From contig NZ_FOLC01000001.1 in the NCBI RefSeq assembly GCF_900112135.1, positions 493,356-557,355 of the forward strand: 64,000 nucleotides of DNA, read 5' to 3'. The translations under genes and the position numbers were made by a program. This document shows, one piece after another, positions 1-10,440 of the stretch. The notes under the pieces are model-generated. The model saw only the letters and a list, made by a program, of their open reading frames with translations. It did not search any database and had not been told where the DNA came from. This stretch comes from Collimonas sp. OK412 (GTDB taxonomy: Bacteria > Pseudomonadota > Gammaproteobacteria > Burkholderiales > Burkholderiaceae_D). How positions within the stretch are numbered: position 1 is the first letter of the stretch; each line of letters starts with the position of its first letter.

Positions 1-104
1 AGGTCGCTGCCGCCGCGCAAGACCAGGGCTACAGCAGCCAGAGCGCATTCAGCGCCATGTTCAAGAAACATTTCGGCAGCACGCCTACCGCGTTTTACCG
101 CTAG
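1..104 (+). CDS. C-terminal fragment of an AraC-family transcriptional regulator
   Basis: The window opens inside a gene. The frame beginning at base 3 reads through to a TAG at 102-104. Its last residues include GYSSQSAFSAMFKKHFGSTP, the second helix-turn-helix of AraC/XylS regulators (the familiar GF.SQS.F...F....G.TP pattern). Only about 33 residues are visible, so ligand domain and target cannot be stated. A short GC-rich inverted repeat (CCGGC/GCCGG) follows the stop and may end its transcript. No glycine-riboswitch-like motif was recognised in the following 195 bases before gcvH. Confidence 0.7.
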   Translation, partial: VAAAAQDQGYSSQSAFSAMFKKHFGSTPTAFYR

Positions 105-299
105 CCGGCTGTTGCCTTCGGCCGGTTTCCCGCCATTTTCTCTCCTGCCGCCGATAATTCCCGCAGAATCAAGGCCTTAGCTCTTCCTGGCCGATTCCCC
201 TCCATGCCCCGCTGTCGAATCGAACTGGTTGGCGGTATCATGCAGTGCGTTTCGGTCGTAAAATTCGAAATATCATGGTTTTTTATAAAGGAGATGGGC

Positions 300-680
300 A
301 TGGGTCAGGAAAAATATACGGTTGAGCATGAGTGGTTGCGTGTCGGGGATGACGGCCTGGTGACGGTCGGCATTACTGCCTACGCGCAAGACCATCTGGG
401 CGACCTGGTTTTTGTACAGCTGCCGGAAGTCGGCGCCGCTATCGCCAAAGGCGAAGAAGCCGCGGTGATCGAATCGGTCAAGGCTGCCAGTGAAATCAAT
501 ATGCCGGTTGCCGGCACGGTGGTCGAAATCAACGACGCGCTGGCGAACGCACCCGAAAAGGTGAACGAAGATCCGCTGGGCGAAGGCTGGTTCTTCAAGA
601 TGAAAATAGACGATGCGGCCGAGTTGAACAGTCTGATGGACAAAGCAGCTTATGACGACATGATCAAAGGCCTGGCTTAA
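300..680 (+). CDS. gcvH: Glycine cleavage system H protein
   Basis: Lipoyl carrier protein of the cytoplasmic glycine cleavage complex. It shuttles the aminomethyl group from GcvP to GcvT. The start is set at the ATG at 300, giving 126 residues, because AAAGGAG at 287-293 lies six bases before it; an in-frame ATG at 294 would abut that site. The lipoylation motif ESVKAASEI places the attachment lysine at K61. Length and motif are normal for the family. It is the first gene of an H-P-T cluster; many proteobacteria have gcvT first. A 13-bp tandem duplication spans its stop codon. Confidence 0.97.
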   Translation: MGQEKYTVEHEWLRVGDDGLVTVGITAYAQDHLGDLVFVQLPEVGAAIAKGEEAAVIESVKAASEINMPVAGTVVEINDALANAPEKVNEDPLGEGWFFKMKIDDAAELNSLMDKAAYDDMIKGLA

Positions 681-692
681 AGGCCTGGCTTA
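667..692 (+). repeat. Perfect 13-bp tandem duplication over the gcvH stop
   Basis: AAGGCCTGGCTTA occurs at 667-679 and again at 680-692 with no mismatch. The first copy contains the last codons of gcvH and most of the TAA; the second lies in the gcvH-gcvP gap. It looks like a recent slippage duplication without effect on either protein. Confidence 0.85.
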
Positions 693-734
693 ACTAAGCG
701 CAACTCTACTGTTCATTAAATGAAGGAAGCACCC

Positions 735-3599
<2,865 letters not shown>

Positions 3600-3608
3600 G
3601 GCCAAGAC

Positions 3609-3637
3609 GGGCGCCGCATGCGGTACGTGCGGCGCCC
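3609..3637 (+). other. Strong GC hairpin between gcvP and gcvT
   Basis: GGGCGCCGCA (3609-3618) and TGCGGCGCCC (3628-3637) form a perfect 10-bp stem with a 9-base loop. No T-run follows, so it is not a classical intrinsic terminator. It could protect the gcvHP part of the message or lower gcvT expression. Confidence 0.7.
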
Positions 3638-3679
3638 GCCGCGACGATCCGACCAGGCTTTTGATAAAGGACATTTCAC

Positions 3680-4810
3680 ATGAGTGACACCACCAGCGCC
3701 GCAGCAGCGGCGCGCACCCCGTTATACCAGCTGCACCTGGAGCTCGGCGCCAAGATGGTGCCGTTTGCAGGCTATGACATGCCGCTGCAATATCCGACCG
3801 GCATTCTCAAGGAACACAACCACACCCGCAGCCAGGCCGGCCTGTTCGACGTTTCGCACATGGGCCAGCTGCGCCTGAGCGGCGCCGGCGCCGCCGCGGC
3901 GCTGGAATCGCTGGTGCCGGTCGATATCGTCGACCTGCCGGTGAACCGCCAGCGTTACGCGCTGTTCACCAATCCGCAAGGCGGCATCCTGGACGACCTG
4001 ATGGTCGCCAATGCCGGCGACCACCTGTTCCTGGTAGTCAACGCAGCCTGCAAGCAGCAAGACACCGAGCACTTGCGCAAGCAGCTTTCCGGCCATTGCC
4101 AGATCGAAGAATTGAGCGACCGTTCCCTGCTCGCCTTGCAAGGACCGGCCGCCGCCGCGGTCATGGCGCGCCTGGCCCCGGACACGGCGCAGATGGTGTT
4201 CATGCAGACCGCCAAAGTCACGCTGGCCGGCAGCGAATGCTTCGTCAGCCGTTCCGGCTACACCGGCGAAGACGGTTTTGAAATTTCGGTGCCGAACGCC
4301 GGCGCCGAAACCCTGGCGCGGCTGCTGCTGGCGCAGCCTGAGGTAGCGCCTATCGGCCTCGGTGCGCGCGATTCGCTGCGGCTGGAAGCCGGGCTGTGCC
4401 TGTACGGCCATGACATGGACGGCAGCACCACGCCGGTCGAAGCCAGTCTGGGCTGGGCCTTGTCGAAGGCGCGCCGCGCCGGCGGCGCCCGTGCCGGCGG
4501 TTATCCGGGCGCGGAACTGATCCAGCGCCAGCTGGAGCAGGGTGTCGGCCGCAAGCGGGTCGGCCTGCTGCTCAAGGATCGCATGCCGGCGCGCGAAGGC
4601 GCCGAGCTGGTCGACGCCGACGGCAAGCCGGTCGGCAAGATCACCAGCGGCGGTTTCGGGCCGACGGTGGGCGGTCCGGTGGCGCTGGGTTATGTCGACA
4701 GCGCCCATGCACAGGTCGGCACGCAGCTGCAGGCAGTGGTGCGCGGCAAATCGGTACCTATCGAAGTGGTCAAGACGCCGTTCACCCCGGCCCGCTATTT
4801 CCGCGGCTGA
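3680..4810 (+). CDS. gcvT: Aminomethyltransferase (glycine cleavage T protein)
   Basis: Tetrahydrofolate-dependent enzyme that releases ammonia from the aminomethyl-lipoyl group of GcvH and forms methylene-THF. It has 376 residues, normal for the family. The N-terminal block (GYDMPLQYPTGILKEH, then GLFDVSHMGQ) and the later RSGYTGEDGFE and GLGARDSLRLEAGLCLYGHD motifs are diagnostic. AAAGGA at 3666-3671 precedes the ATG. It is the last gene of the gcvHPT cluster. Confidence 0.97.
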   Translation: MSDTTSAAAAARTPLYQLHLELGAKMVPFAGYDMPLQYPTGILKEHNHTRSQAGLFDVSHMGQLRLSGAGAAAALESLVPVDIVDLPVNRQRYALFTNPQGGILDDLMVANAGDHLFLVVNAACKQQDTEHLRKQLSGHCQIEELSDRSLLALQGPAAAAVMARLAPDTAQMVFMQTAKVTLAGSECFVSRSGYTGEDGFEISVPNAGAETLARLLLAQPEVAPIGLGARDSLRLEAGLCLYGHDMDGSTTPVEASLGWALSKARRAGGARAGGYPGAELIQRQLEQGVGRKRVGLLLKDRMPAREGAELVDADGKPVGKITSGGFGPTVGGPVALGYVDSAHAQVGTQLQAVVRGKSVPIEVVKTPFTPARYFRG

Positions 4811-4863
4811 AGCCCGGGTACAGGCGCCTGGGCTGGCGCCGGCAAAATAAAGGACACATGCTT

Positions 4864-4895
4864 CGCTCAATTGAGGCGCGGGCCTCGATTGAGCG
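4864..4895. repeat. Imperfect palindrome (14-bp arms, 4-base loop)
   Basis: CGCTCAATTGAGGC (4864-4877) and GCCTCGATTGAGCG (4882-4895) are inverted copies with one mismatch. The left arm itself contains the self-complementary CTCAATTGAG. No T-tract follows, so a regulatory site or mobile-repeat remnant is as likely as a terminator. Confidence 0.65.
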
Positions 4896-4974
4896 CGTTC
4901 TCGTGCTATTTGAAGGATCGCATGGAGGGCGGGCGACGTTATTGGCTGCGCCGCTCAGCGTTGGGCGCAGTCGA

Positions 4975-5073
4975 TCAAGTTCCAATGCGGCCGGCCGTTG
5001 CGATGCCTTGCTTGCCCAGCAAATCATCCATCATGAAGTACCAGGCGAGCCAGCAGCTTGAATGAGCGATCAT
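4975..5073 (-). CDS. Possible 32-residue small protein
   Basis: A minus-strand ATG at 5073 is preceded by AAAAGGAAC and opens a 32-codon frame with a short hydrophobic, Trp-rich N-terminus (SSCWLAWYF). No family is recognised. Support is limited to the ribosome-binding site and location in an otherwise empty spacer, so it may be chance. Confidence 0.2.
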   Translation of the reverse strand: MIAHSSCWLAWYFMMDDLLGKQGIATAGRIGT

Positions 5074-5291
5074 AGTGGTTCCTTTTGCTGTTTGCCCCGC
5101 GCGAGGTTTCAGTCTGGCTGCATAGGCCAGAGTTGCAGCTCTCATTTTGTTAGGCGCAGGTTGCCGCATATATGAATTCCAACTATCTGGAGATGATTTT
5201 ATTCGTTCGTTTTGTTTTGCTTTCTTATTAATCTCGGGCTGAGCGCTGCTTGCAGCTTGACCAGGGTAATCCGTTCCATCGGGAAGACAAC

Positions 5292-6179
5292 ATGAGCGAC
5301 AACAATCAAAACCGGACAAGCCGACGCCGTCTGCTGCAGGCGGGCATAGGCATGGCTGCCGTTGCGGCCCTTACGCCATTTGCCGTACGCGCGGCGCAAC
5401 GTGAGCTGCGCGTCGGTTACCAGAAAGGGCTGCTTAGCTTGCTGAAAAAGCGCGGCACGCTGGAGCAGCGTCTCGCGCCGCTCGGCGTGGCGGTCAAATG
5501 GATAGAATTCAGCGCCGGGCCGGTGCAGCTGGAGGCGTTGAATGTCGGCTCCATCGATTTCGGCGACGTCGGTGAAGCGCCGCCGATTTTTGCCCAGGCC
5601 AACGGCACGCCGATTGTCTATATCGCCGCGACCGTACCGCGGCCGGCAGTCGAGGCGGTGCTGATTCCGGCGGCATCGGCGATCAGGACGGTGGCCGACC
5701 TGAAGGGAAAAAAGATTGCCTTGAACAAGGGTTCGAACGTCCATTACTTCCTGGTCAAGCTGCTGCAGAAGAGCGGCCTGAATTATAGCGACGTCAACCC
5801 GGTGTGGCTGTCGCCGGCCGACGCCCGCGCCGCCTTCGAGAAAGGCGTGGTCGATGCCTGGGTAATCTGGGAGCCGTTCCTGGCAGCCGCCGAGAAGACC
5901 TTGTCGGCGCGCATCCTGGCCATCGCTGTCGAGGAACTTAACAGGATCGATATCTGGGGCCGGGCCAACCGCAGCGACCTGGCGGCGGAACTGGCGGCGG
6001 TGTGGGGCTTGCCCAAGCCGATCGTCGATACCCTGGTTGCCCGCTCGTCCTTCGGCACCGAGCCGATCACCAGATCGATATTGGCCGAACAGCAGCTCAT
6101 CGCCGACACGTTTTTCGACCTGAAGCTGATTCCCAGGCAGATCGACGTGCGCGACGCCGCGCCCGCCACGCTGGGCTGA
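5292..6179 (+). CDS. Sulfonate/taurine-type ABC transporter substrate-binding protein, apparently shortened
   Basis: Periplasmic binding protein of the SsuA family. The ATG at 5292 follows GGGAAG and gives 295 residues; an upstream TTG at 5250 would add 14 unlikely residues. The N-terminus has a Tat-like signal (SRRRLLQ, then a hydrophobic stretch ending AVRAA). Family hallmarks are LRVGYQKG, the GSIDFGDVGEAPPIFAQA block, DARAAFEKG and VDAWVIWEPFLAAAEK. Just after SARILA (near 5920) the sequence jumps straight to IAVEELNRID. The roughly 30-residue segment that normally lies here, with the FYLA(S/A)R motif, is absent with the frame intact. No SsuB, SsuC or SsuD gene is adjacent, so it is an orphan, and ligand binding may be impaired. 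Confidence 0.85.
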   Translation: MSDNNQNRTSRRRLLQAGIGMAAVAALTPFAVRAAQRELRVGYQKGLLSLLKKRGTLEQRLAPLGVAVKWIEFSAGPVQLEALNVGSIDFGDVGEAPPIFAQANGTPIVYIAATVPRPAVEAVLIPAASAIRTVADLKGKKIALNKGSNVHYFLVKLLQKSGLNYSDVNPVWLSPADARAAFEKGVVDAWVIWEPFLAAAEKTLSARILAIAVEELNRIDIWGRANRSDLAAELAAVWGLPKPIVDTLVARSSFGTEPITRSILAEQQLIADTFFDLKLIPRQIDVRDAAPATLG

Positions 6180-6234
6180 ACAGAGGGCGGCGGGCGCAAC
6201 AGTTTCTGACGGGCGCGCGATTGCTTCTCCCATG

Positions 6235-6270
6235 GCCGGCAAGGAAGAGTTCCTTGCCGGCTTTTTATTT
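6235..6270 (+). terminator. Rho-independent terminator
   Basis: GCCGGCAAGGAA (6235-6246), loop GAG, TTCCTTGCCGGC (6250-6261): a perfect 12-bp stem followed by TTTTTATTT. It ends the substrate-binding protein transcript and insulates the large cluster downstream. Confidence 0.95.
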
Positions 6271-6795
6271 GCCCCAAAGCGTTCGAGAATATTTGCGCAG
6301 AGGCCGGTTGCGGCAGCAGTCCGTTGCTAAAAACAACAATAACATCGGCGTGCCACGGTGGCGCCAAAGATAAAAACGCAGGCTGCCAATTTTTACAGAT
6401 TATTGAACCTTATCGGTTGCCGCGTTTCCAATTCCTGCAAAGCGCCGGCACGGATCCGTTCCGCTCTATGTGCCGCAGTTTCTTCCCAACCGCTTCTCGC
6501 GAAATTGCATGTCCGCCGAAATCTGCGCGGCTAGCCGAATCTCTCCATTTGCAAATTTAAAAAACAAAAAAGATCAACGTACCATCAAAAAATTTGCTTA
6601 GAACCTGTCACATTTGATAGGTTGCTTTGTGGAAATAGAGTGCGTATTGTCGACAAGCAATAGAAGAAAATCCCTCACCAAAAACAGGCGCTTGCTTTGC
6701 AGGTTTGTCGTTTTTTTCCGACGAATAATCGAGGGCATGCACTTGCTCGAGGGCGGATGATGTCAACCAATTCTCTTTAGAAAGGTTTTTCAATC
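6271..6795 (+). promoter_or_regulatory. AT-rich leader upstream of the eCIS cluster
   Basis: About 525 bases without a credible gene. From roughly 6540 the sequence is far richer in A and T than its surroundings, as expected for the promoter of the operon starting at 6796. It holds a perfect 10-bp palindrome ATTTGCAAAT at 6547-6556. I could not fix a sigma-70 promoter with confidence. Short frames on either strand lack protein-like composition. Confidence 0.45.
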
Positions 6796-7209
6796 ATGAG
6801 CGAAACTGTCTATCAACAAGTGCAACTGCAAATCACCAATGCCCAGGCTGGCCAGAACATCTGGATCGACTTGCAGAAAGTAGACCTGCCGGTGGCTTGG
6901 AGCACAGGCCCGGCCTTCGATGGTTCAGGCGGCATCAATATCATAGTGCCCGGGTCCAGCAGCGCCTTGCCGCTGAATTCCTTCATCATCACCGCCTCTT
7001 CGGTGAAAGTCTCGACCGTTTCTTCCGGTGGCGGTGGCGGCGGCGCCTTGTCCTTCAATGTCACGCTGTACCTGGTGGCGCAAGCGGGCATTCAGAATTT
7101 CAGCCTGCGCTCGCTGTCTGACCCTGGCGTGATGGTGCAAGCCCAGGTTGGCTTTGCCCAGCCGCAAATGGTCAACCAGACTTTCTCGCAATTCCCTTGG
7201 GGTAAGTAA
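6796..7209 (+). CDS. Unrecognised beta-rich protein, first gene of the eCIS cluster
   Basis: A 137-residue protein of no family I recognise. It has no signal peptide or membrane segment and is rich in alternating hydrophobic residues, with a polyglycine stretch near residue 78. Its C-terminal part (FNVTLYLV near the polyglycine, then PGVMVQAQVGFAQPQMV) matches the end of the 298-residue protein at 8339 (VYAQVGNRQPQIV). The WSTGPAF motif matches WSLGPPF in that protein. It therefore carries one copy of a domain present twice there. AAAGG at 6781-6785 precedes the ATG. Position suggests a surface or accessory component of the particle. Confidence 0.8.
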   Translation: MSETVYQQVQLQITNAQAGQNIWIDLQKVDLPVAWSTGPAFDGSGGINIIVPGSSSALPLNSFIITASSVKVSTVSSGGGGGGALSFNVTLYLVAQAGIQNFSLRSLSDPGVMVQAQVGFAQPQMVNQTFSQFPWGK

Positions 7210-7299
7210 CAATCCTGGCATTCCCGATGGTCCGCAGTATCGCTGCGCGGCCGGGTTCCGCATGGATGCGGAGTCCGGCCGTCTTAGAGGAGATTGGCT

Positions 7300-7677
7300 A
7301 TGGAATACACCATTGCATTCAGTTTCACCACGGAGAACGGTACCGACACGCTGTCGGCGCAACTGAGCATCACCGACGACAACATGATTTCGCTGGAGAA
7401 CAACCAGCCAGTCCAGATCGGCCCGGTATGGAGCGCCACGCCACCCTTGACGGCTCTCAACCTCGGGCAAAAATCGCTGGCGCTGACAGCGGCGCAAAAC
7501 ACCAGCGACAACCCACAGTCGATCAAGGTCACGCTGCCGATCAAGGCGGTGGGCACCAGCCTGTCCGGCAAGTTCGAGTCGTCCGGCGTCCTTGTCACCG
7601 CCCAATACCAATTTCTCGGCTACGCCAATTCCGGCCGCATCGCCGTAGGCAATTTCACGATTCCGTTTCCAAACTGA
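7300..7677 (+). CDS. Unrecognised small beta-rich protein of the eCIS cluster
   Basis: A 125-residue protein with no recognised family. The ATG at 7300 is preceded by AGAGGAG (7286-7292); an in-frame TTG at 7294 is less likely. The sequence is Ser/Thr/Asn-rich with alternating hydrophobics and no Cys, signal peptide or membrane span, suggesting a soluble beta-sandwich. It lies between two other unknowns ahead of the DUF4255 gene and is probably co-transcribed with them. Confidence 0.75.
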   Translation: MEYTIAFSFTTENGTDTLSAQLSITDDNMISLENNQPVQIGPVWSATPPLTALNLGQKSLALTAAQNTSDNPQSIKVTLPIKAVGTSLSGKFESSGVLVTAQYQFLGYANSGRIAVGNFTIPFPN

Positions 7678-7698
7678 TTTCCGACCGATGTGCAACTG

Positions 7699-8316
7699 AT
7701 GGCGGCCGCTATGGATGCTAAAGAGAAAAATAATGTCAAGGACACGGTTGCGGCGGGCGCCGGCCCGTCCAGCCCGAAGCCGGCGCCCGGGCCTGCGGTA
7801 CCTGCGCCCGCGCCAGCCGTGAATGTGGCCCAGATGATCAGCAACGACCTCAAGACGTTGCCCGAGCAGGCGCGCCAGTACCTCGGCGCGCATCTGCTTG
7901 CCAATCCCAGCCATGCGCTGAATGAACAGTGCTTTCGCGTCTGCCATACGTTCAGGCCGATTACGCTGACCTTCACCAACCTGCGCGCCAACAGCAAGGC
8001 GTTCCTGTCGCTGCAACCCGGCCAGGACGCCATCTGGAGCGATGGCGGCGAAAGCGAAAGGCTGGTCGGCCTGAGTTTTTCCAGCCGTGTCGATCCGGTC
8101 ATCTATGTCCGCAATTTCCTGATCAATGCGCGCGAAATGTATCTGCAGACGTACAAGGATTGCAGTGAGATACAGGTCAACCTGTACCTGCGCACCGACC
8201 AGCACGGCGTCAAGGGCAAGGTAGACCTGCCGCCCGGCGCCAGCGTTACCCTGCAGTCGAGCAACGACCGCAGCACCGTCATTGGCCTGAGTTCTTTTGC
8301 CATCGACCTGGAATGA
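7699..8316 (+). CDS. Unrecognised protein with Pro/Ala-rich N-terminus, eCIS cluster
   Basis: About 205 residues, family unknown. The start is uncertain: GTG at 7690, ATG at 7699 and ATG at 7711 are in frame and none has a clear ribosome-binding site. A Lys-rich head is followed by a Pro/Ala linker (residues about 25-45), then a helix-like segment, then a beta-rich domain with a Cys pair near the motif CFRVCHTF. It sits 22 bases before the two-domain protein at 8339, consistent with the same operon. Confidence 0.75.
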   Translation: MAAAMDAKEKNNVKDTVAAGAGPSSPKPAPGPAVPAPAPAVNVAQMISNDLKTLPEQARQYLGAHLLANPSHALNEQCFRVCHTFRPITLTFTNLRANSKAFLSLQPGQDAIWSDGGESERLVGLSFSSRVDPVIYVRNFLINAREMYLQTYKDCSEIQVNLYLRTDQHGVKGKVDLPPGASVTLQSSNDRSTVIGLSSFAIDLE

Positions 8317-8338
8317 TACTTACCTGTGAAAGGCCGTC

Positions 8339-9235
8339 ATGATTACTGCACTGCCAGTTGAACCGATTGAGCCTGCCGCGGCCACCGTGCCCGATGCGGC
8401 AGTATCCATTCCAGAATCGCTCCCTTTGCTGCCGGTGGTATTGCAATTCCAGAATGTCGCTGCCAACTCGAACCTCAACTTCACCTTCACTACCGCCGGG
8501 GCCTACTGGTCGCTAGGCGCGATGTCGGGCGACAGCCTGGGTTTTTCGTATAACGTCACGCCGCAAAGCGCCGAAAGCGAATCGTGCATCCAGCAGATCG
8601 AATTCAACAATGCAGTGCTGTCGATACGCACCGGGGAAATAGACCAGGCCAGCAGCGGCTTTACCTTGACGCTGTTTTTGCAGGTGCGTCCGGGCGTCGA
8701 TTACCTGCAAGGATATTGCACGCTCAACAACGAAGCCGTGGTCACCGCGCGGATCGGCGCCCAAAGCCCGGTGCAATGGCGTAACGGCCGCATCAGCGCG
8801 GTGCTGGTCGGTTCGGAAAACATTTACCGTAACATCAGCTTTACCGTCCGGGGCGCCTATGTCGGCAACAAGATCGATGTGATCCTGACCACCAAGAAGG
8901 GCCTGGGCAAGGTCAGCTGGTCGCTCGGGCCGCCATTTGCCGAAGCCAGCGGGGTCCAGCTGGCCAGCATGCTGGGCACGATTCCGCTGGCGTCCATGTC
9001 GTACGGCGTCAACACGCTCTCGTTCATCACCTCGATGATGGCAGACGATACAGCGAGCAGGAGCGCCGGCAATTCGCTGGAGTTTTACCTGAACGCCTAT
9101 ATCGTCTACGCTGCCAGCGACCTGAACTACGTTTACCTGAGGACGACCTGCAACAGCGACATCATGGTATATGCCCAGGTCGGCAACCGCCAGCCGCAGA
9201 TCGTCAGCCAGTCCGACACCGTGTTTACCCTGTAG
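8339..9235 (+). CDS. Unrecognised protein with two copies of a beta domain, eCIS cluster
   Basis: A 298-residue protein with no recognised family. Its halves resemble each other: FTLTLFLQVRPGVDYLQGYC...VVTARIGAQSPV in the first and LEFYLNAYIVYAASDLNYVYL...IMVYAQVGNRQPQIV in the second. The second half also matches the 137-residue protein at 6796. There is no signal peptide or membrane span. AAAGG precedes the ATG. It ends two bases before the next ATG, so it is co-transcribed with the eCIS core. A decorating or fibre-associated role is a guess. Confidence 0.8.
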   Translation: MITALPVEPIEPAAATVPDAAVSIPESLPLLPVVLQFQNVAANSNLNFTFTTAGAYWSLGAMSGDSLGFSYNVTPQSAESESCIQQIEFNNAVLSIRTGEIDQASSGFTLTLFLQVRPGVDYLQGYCTLNNEAVVTARIGAQSPVQWRNGRISAVLVGSENIYRNISFTVRGAYVGNKIDVILTTKKGLGKVSWSLGPPFAEASGVQLASMLGTIPLASMSYGVNTLSFITSMMADDTASRSAGNSLEFYLNAYIVYAASDLNYVYLRTTCNSDIMVYAQVGNRQPQIVSQSDTVFTL

Positions 9236-9237
9236 CG

Positions 9238-9849
9238 ATGAGCCAGCCAACCAGCGATGGCGGACAGGTCCTGCGCAGCGTCAGCGAGTCTTTGCGCCGG
9301 CTGATCCGCCACCATATTCCCGAGCTGCAGGCCGAATCGGCGGTGGTGTTCGATTCGCCGGGCGAGATCGACAGCCAGGATGAAACCAGGCTGTCGCTCT
9401 ACCTGTACCAGACCGAACTCAATCCCTACCTGCGCAACCTGGCGCCCAGCTTGACGCGCCAGCCCGGGGCCGAGCGGCGGCCGAGCGCGCTGACGCTGAC
9501 GCCGAGCCCGCTGGTGGTGGACCTGCTGTACCTGATGGTGCCCTACGCCAGGTCGGCCGAACTGGAGCTGGTGCTGGTGGACCAGCTGGTGCGGCTGTTC
9601 CACGACGTCGCCCAGCTGTCCGGCGAATGGCTGGATCCGGTGCTGAAACGGAGCGGCAACGACAATATCGCTATCGTGCCGGATTCCGGTTCCATCGATA
9701 CCTTGCGCAATATCTGGGCCGGTTTTCCCAACAAGACTTACAAGCTGACCAAGCTGTACACGCTGTCGCCGGTGCGGATTCCATCTGGCCTGGACCTGCA
9801 AGCGGACATGGTGACCCAGGCCGATACAGCCTACCTGGAACTGCCATGA
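9238..9849 (+). CDS. DUF4255 (Pvc16 N-terminal-like) eCIS protein
   Basis: A 203-residue protein of the DUF4255 family found in almost all eCIS loci (Afp16/Pvc16-type, thought to act in tail length or cap termination). Recognisable parts are LSLYLYQTELNPYLRN near the N-terminus, SALTLTPSPLVVDLLYLM in the middle and the late segment LSPVRIPSG. It starts two bases after the previous stop and overlaps the next gene by four bases (ATGA), indicating translational coupling. Confidence 0.85.
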   Translation: MSQPTSDGGQVLRSVSESLRRLIRHHIPELQAESAVVFDSPGEIDSQDETRLSLYLYQTELNPYLRNLAPSLTRQPGAERRPSALTLTPSPLVVDLLYLMVPYARSAELELVLVDQLVRLFHDVAQLSGEWLDPVLKRSGNDNIAIVPDSGSIDTLRNIWAGFPNKTYKLTKLYTLSPVRIPSGLDLQADMVTQADTAYLELP

Positions 9850-10421
9850 AGCTGAGCGCCGTAGTGCAGCTGATCGACGGCTTCAGCCAGGCGCCCGCGG
9901 TCGGGTTCCAGCCGCGCTTCCTGCTGAACCAGAAGCCGTTCATGCCGCTCGCCAAGCCACAGGCGTTTTATGCATTCAGCGACCTCGACGACGGCGATTA
10001 CCGGCTTACCGCCCTGGCGCCGCAGTTCTTTGCGCAAGAGGTGGCGTTCCAGGTGCCGCTGCGCCTGCCGTTGGCTGCGGCTATCGTTCCTTGCTACCTG
10101 GCGCCCAGTCCGCTGTATCCCTACCCGCCGGGGACCACGCTGATCCGCGGCCAGGTGCTGCACGCCGGAACCAAGTCGCCGCTGGCCGGCGTCAGCGTCA
10201 GCGCCAGTTATCCGAACTGGCAGGGAAAACCGAAGAGCGCCGCCACGCTGAGTTCGGATTACGGCAAGTACGACGGCCGCTATGCGCTGGCCCTGGGCGG
10301 CAAGCTGGCCCCGGACACGCAGGTGGTGCTGAGCTTTAGCAAGGCTGGTTATGCAAGCGTAGAAAAGCAGTTGCTGCTGCAACCCGCAACCACGCAGTTT
10401 GTGGATATTGAAATGCGTTAA
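9846..10421 (+). CDS. eCIS-associated protein with a carboxypeptidase-regulatory-like beta domain
   Basis: The start at 9846 overlaps the DUF4255 stop by four bases and gives 191 residues. The C-terminal half (about 98-191) reads like a carboxypeptidase regulatory-like/CNA-B-type beta sandwich: LIRGQVLHAGTKSPLAGVSV, then SSDYGKYDGRYALAL, then SKAGYAS. The N-terminal half is unrecognised. Such proteins sit beside Pvc16-type genes in some eCIS clusters; whether it decorates or caps the tube is unknown. Confidence 0.75.
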   Translation: MKLSAVVQLIDGFSQAPAVGFQPRFLLNQKPFMPLAKPQAFYAFSDLDDGDYRLTALAPQFFAQEVAFQVPLRLPLAAAIVPCYLAPSPLYPYPPGTTLIRGQVLHAGTKSPLAGVSVSASYPNWQGKPKSAATLSSDYGKYDGRYALALGGKLAPDTQVVLSFSKAGYASVEKQLLLQPATTQFVDIEMR

Positions 10422-10440
10422 TTGTTAAGAAGGAATCATC

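Larger units (their letters stand above)
4811..5291. other. Gene-poor spacer after gcvT
   Basis: About 480 bases with no convincing + strand gene. A ribosome-binding-like AAAGGA at 4849-4854 precedes an ATG at 4858 opening a 67-codon frame, but its composition is not protein-like and the spacing is short. The stretch contains the imperfect palindrome listed separately and a possible 32-codon minus-strand frame. Its right part (5160-5240) is AT-richer and may hold the promoter of the following binding-protein gene. Confidence 0.5.

Noticed and set aside
105..299. Glycine riboswitch before gcvH
   Set aside because: I could not find paired glycine-aptamer motifs by eye; left open for a covariance search.
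6608..6793. 61-codon minus-strand frame in the eCIS leader
   Set aside because: It lies in AT-rich promoter-like DNA, has no ribosome-binding site and no recognisable features.
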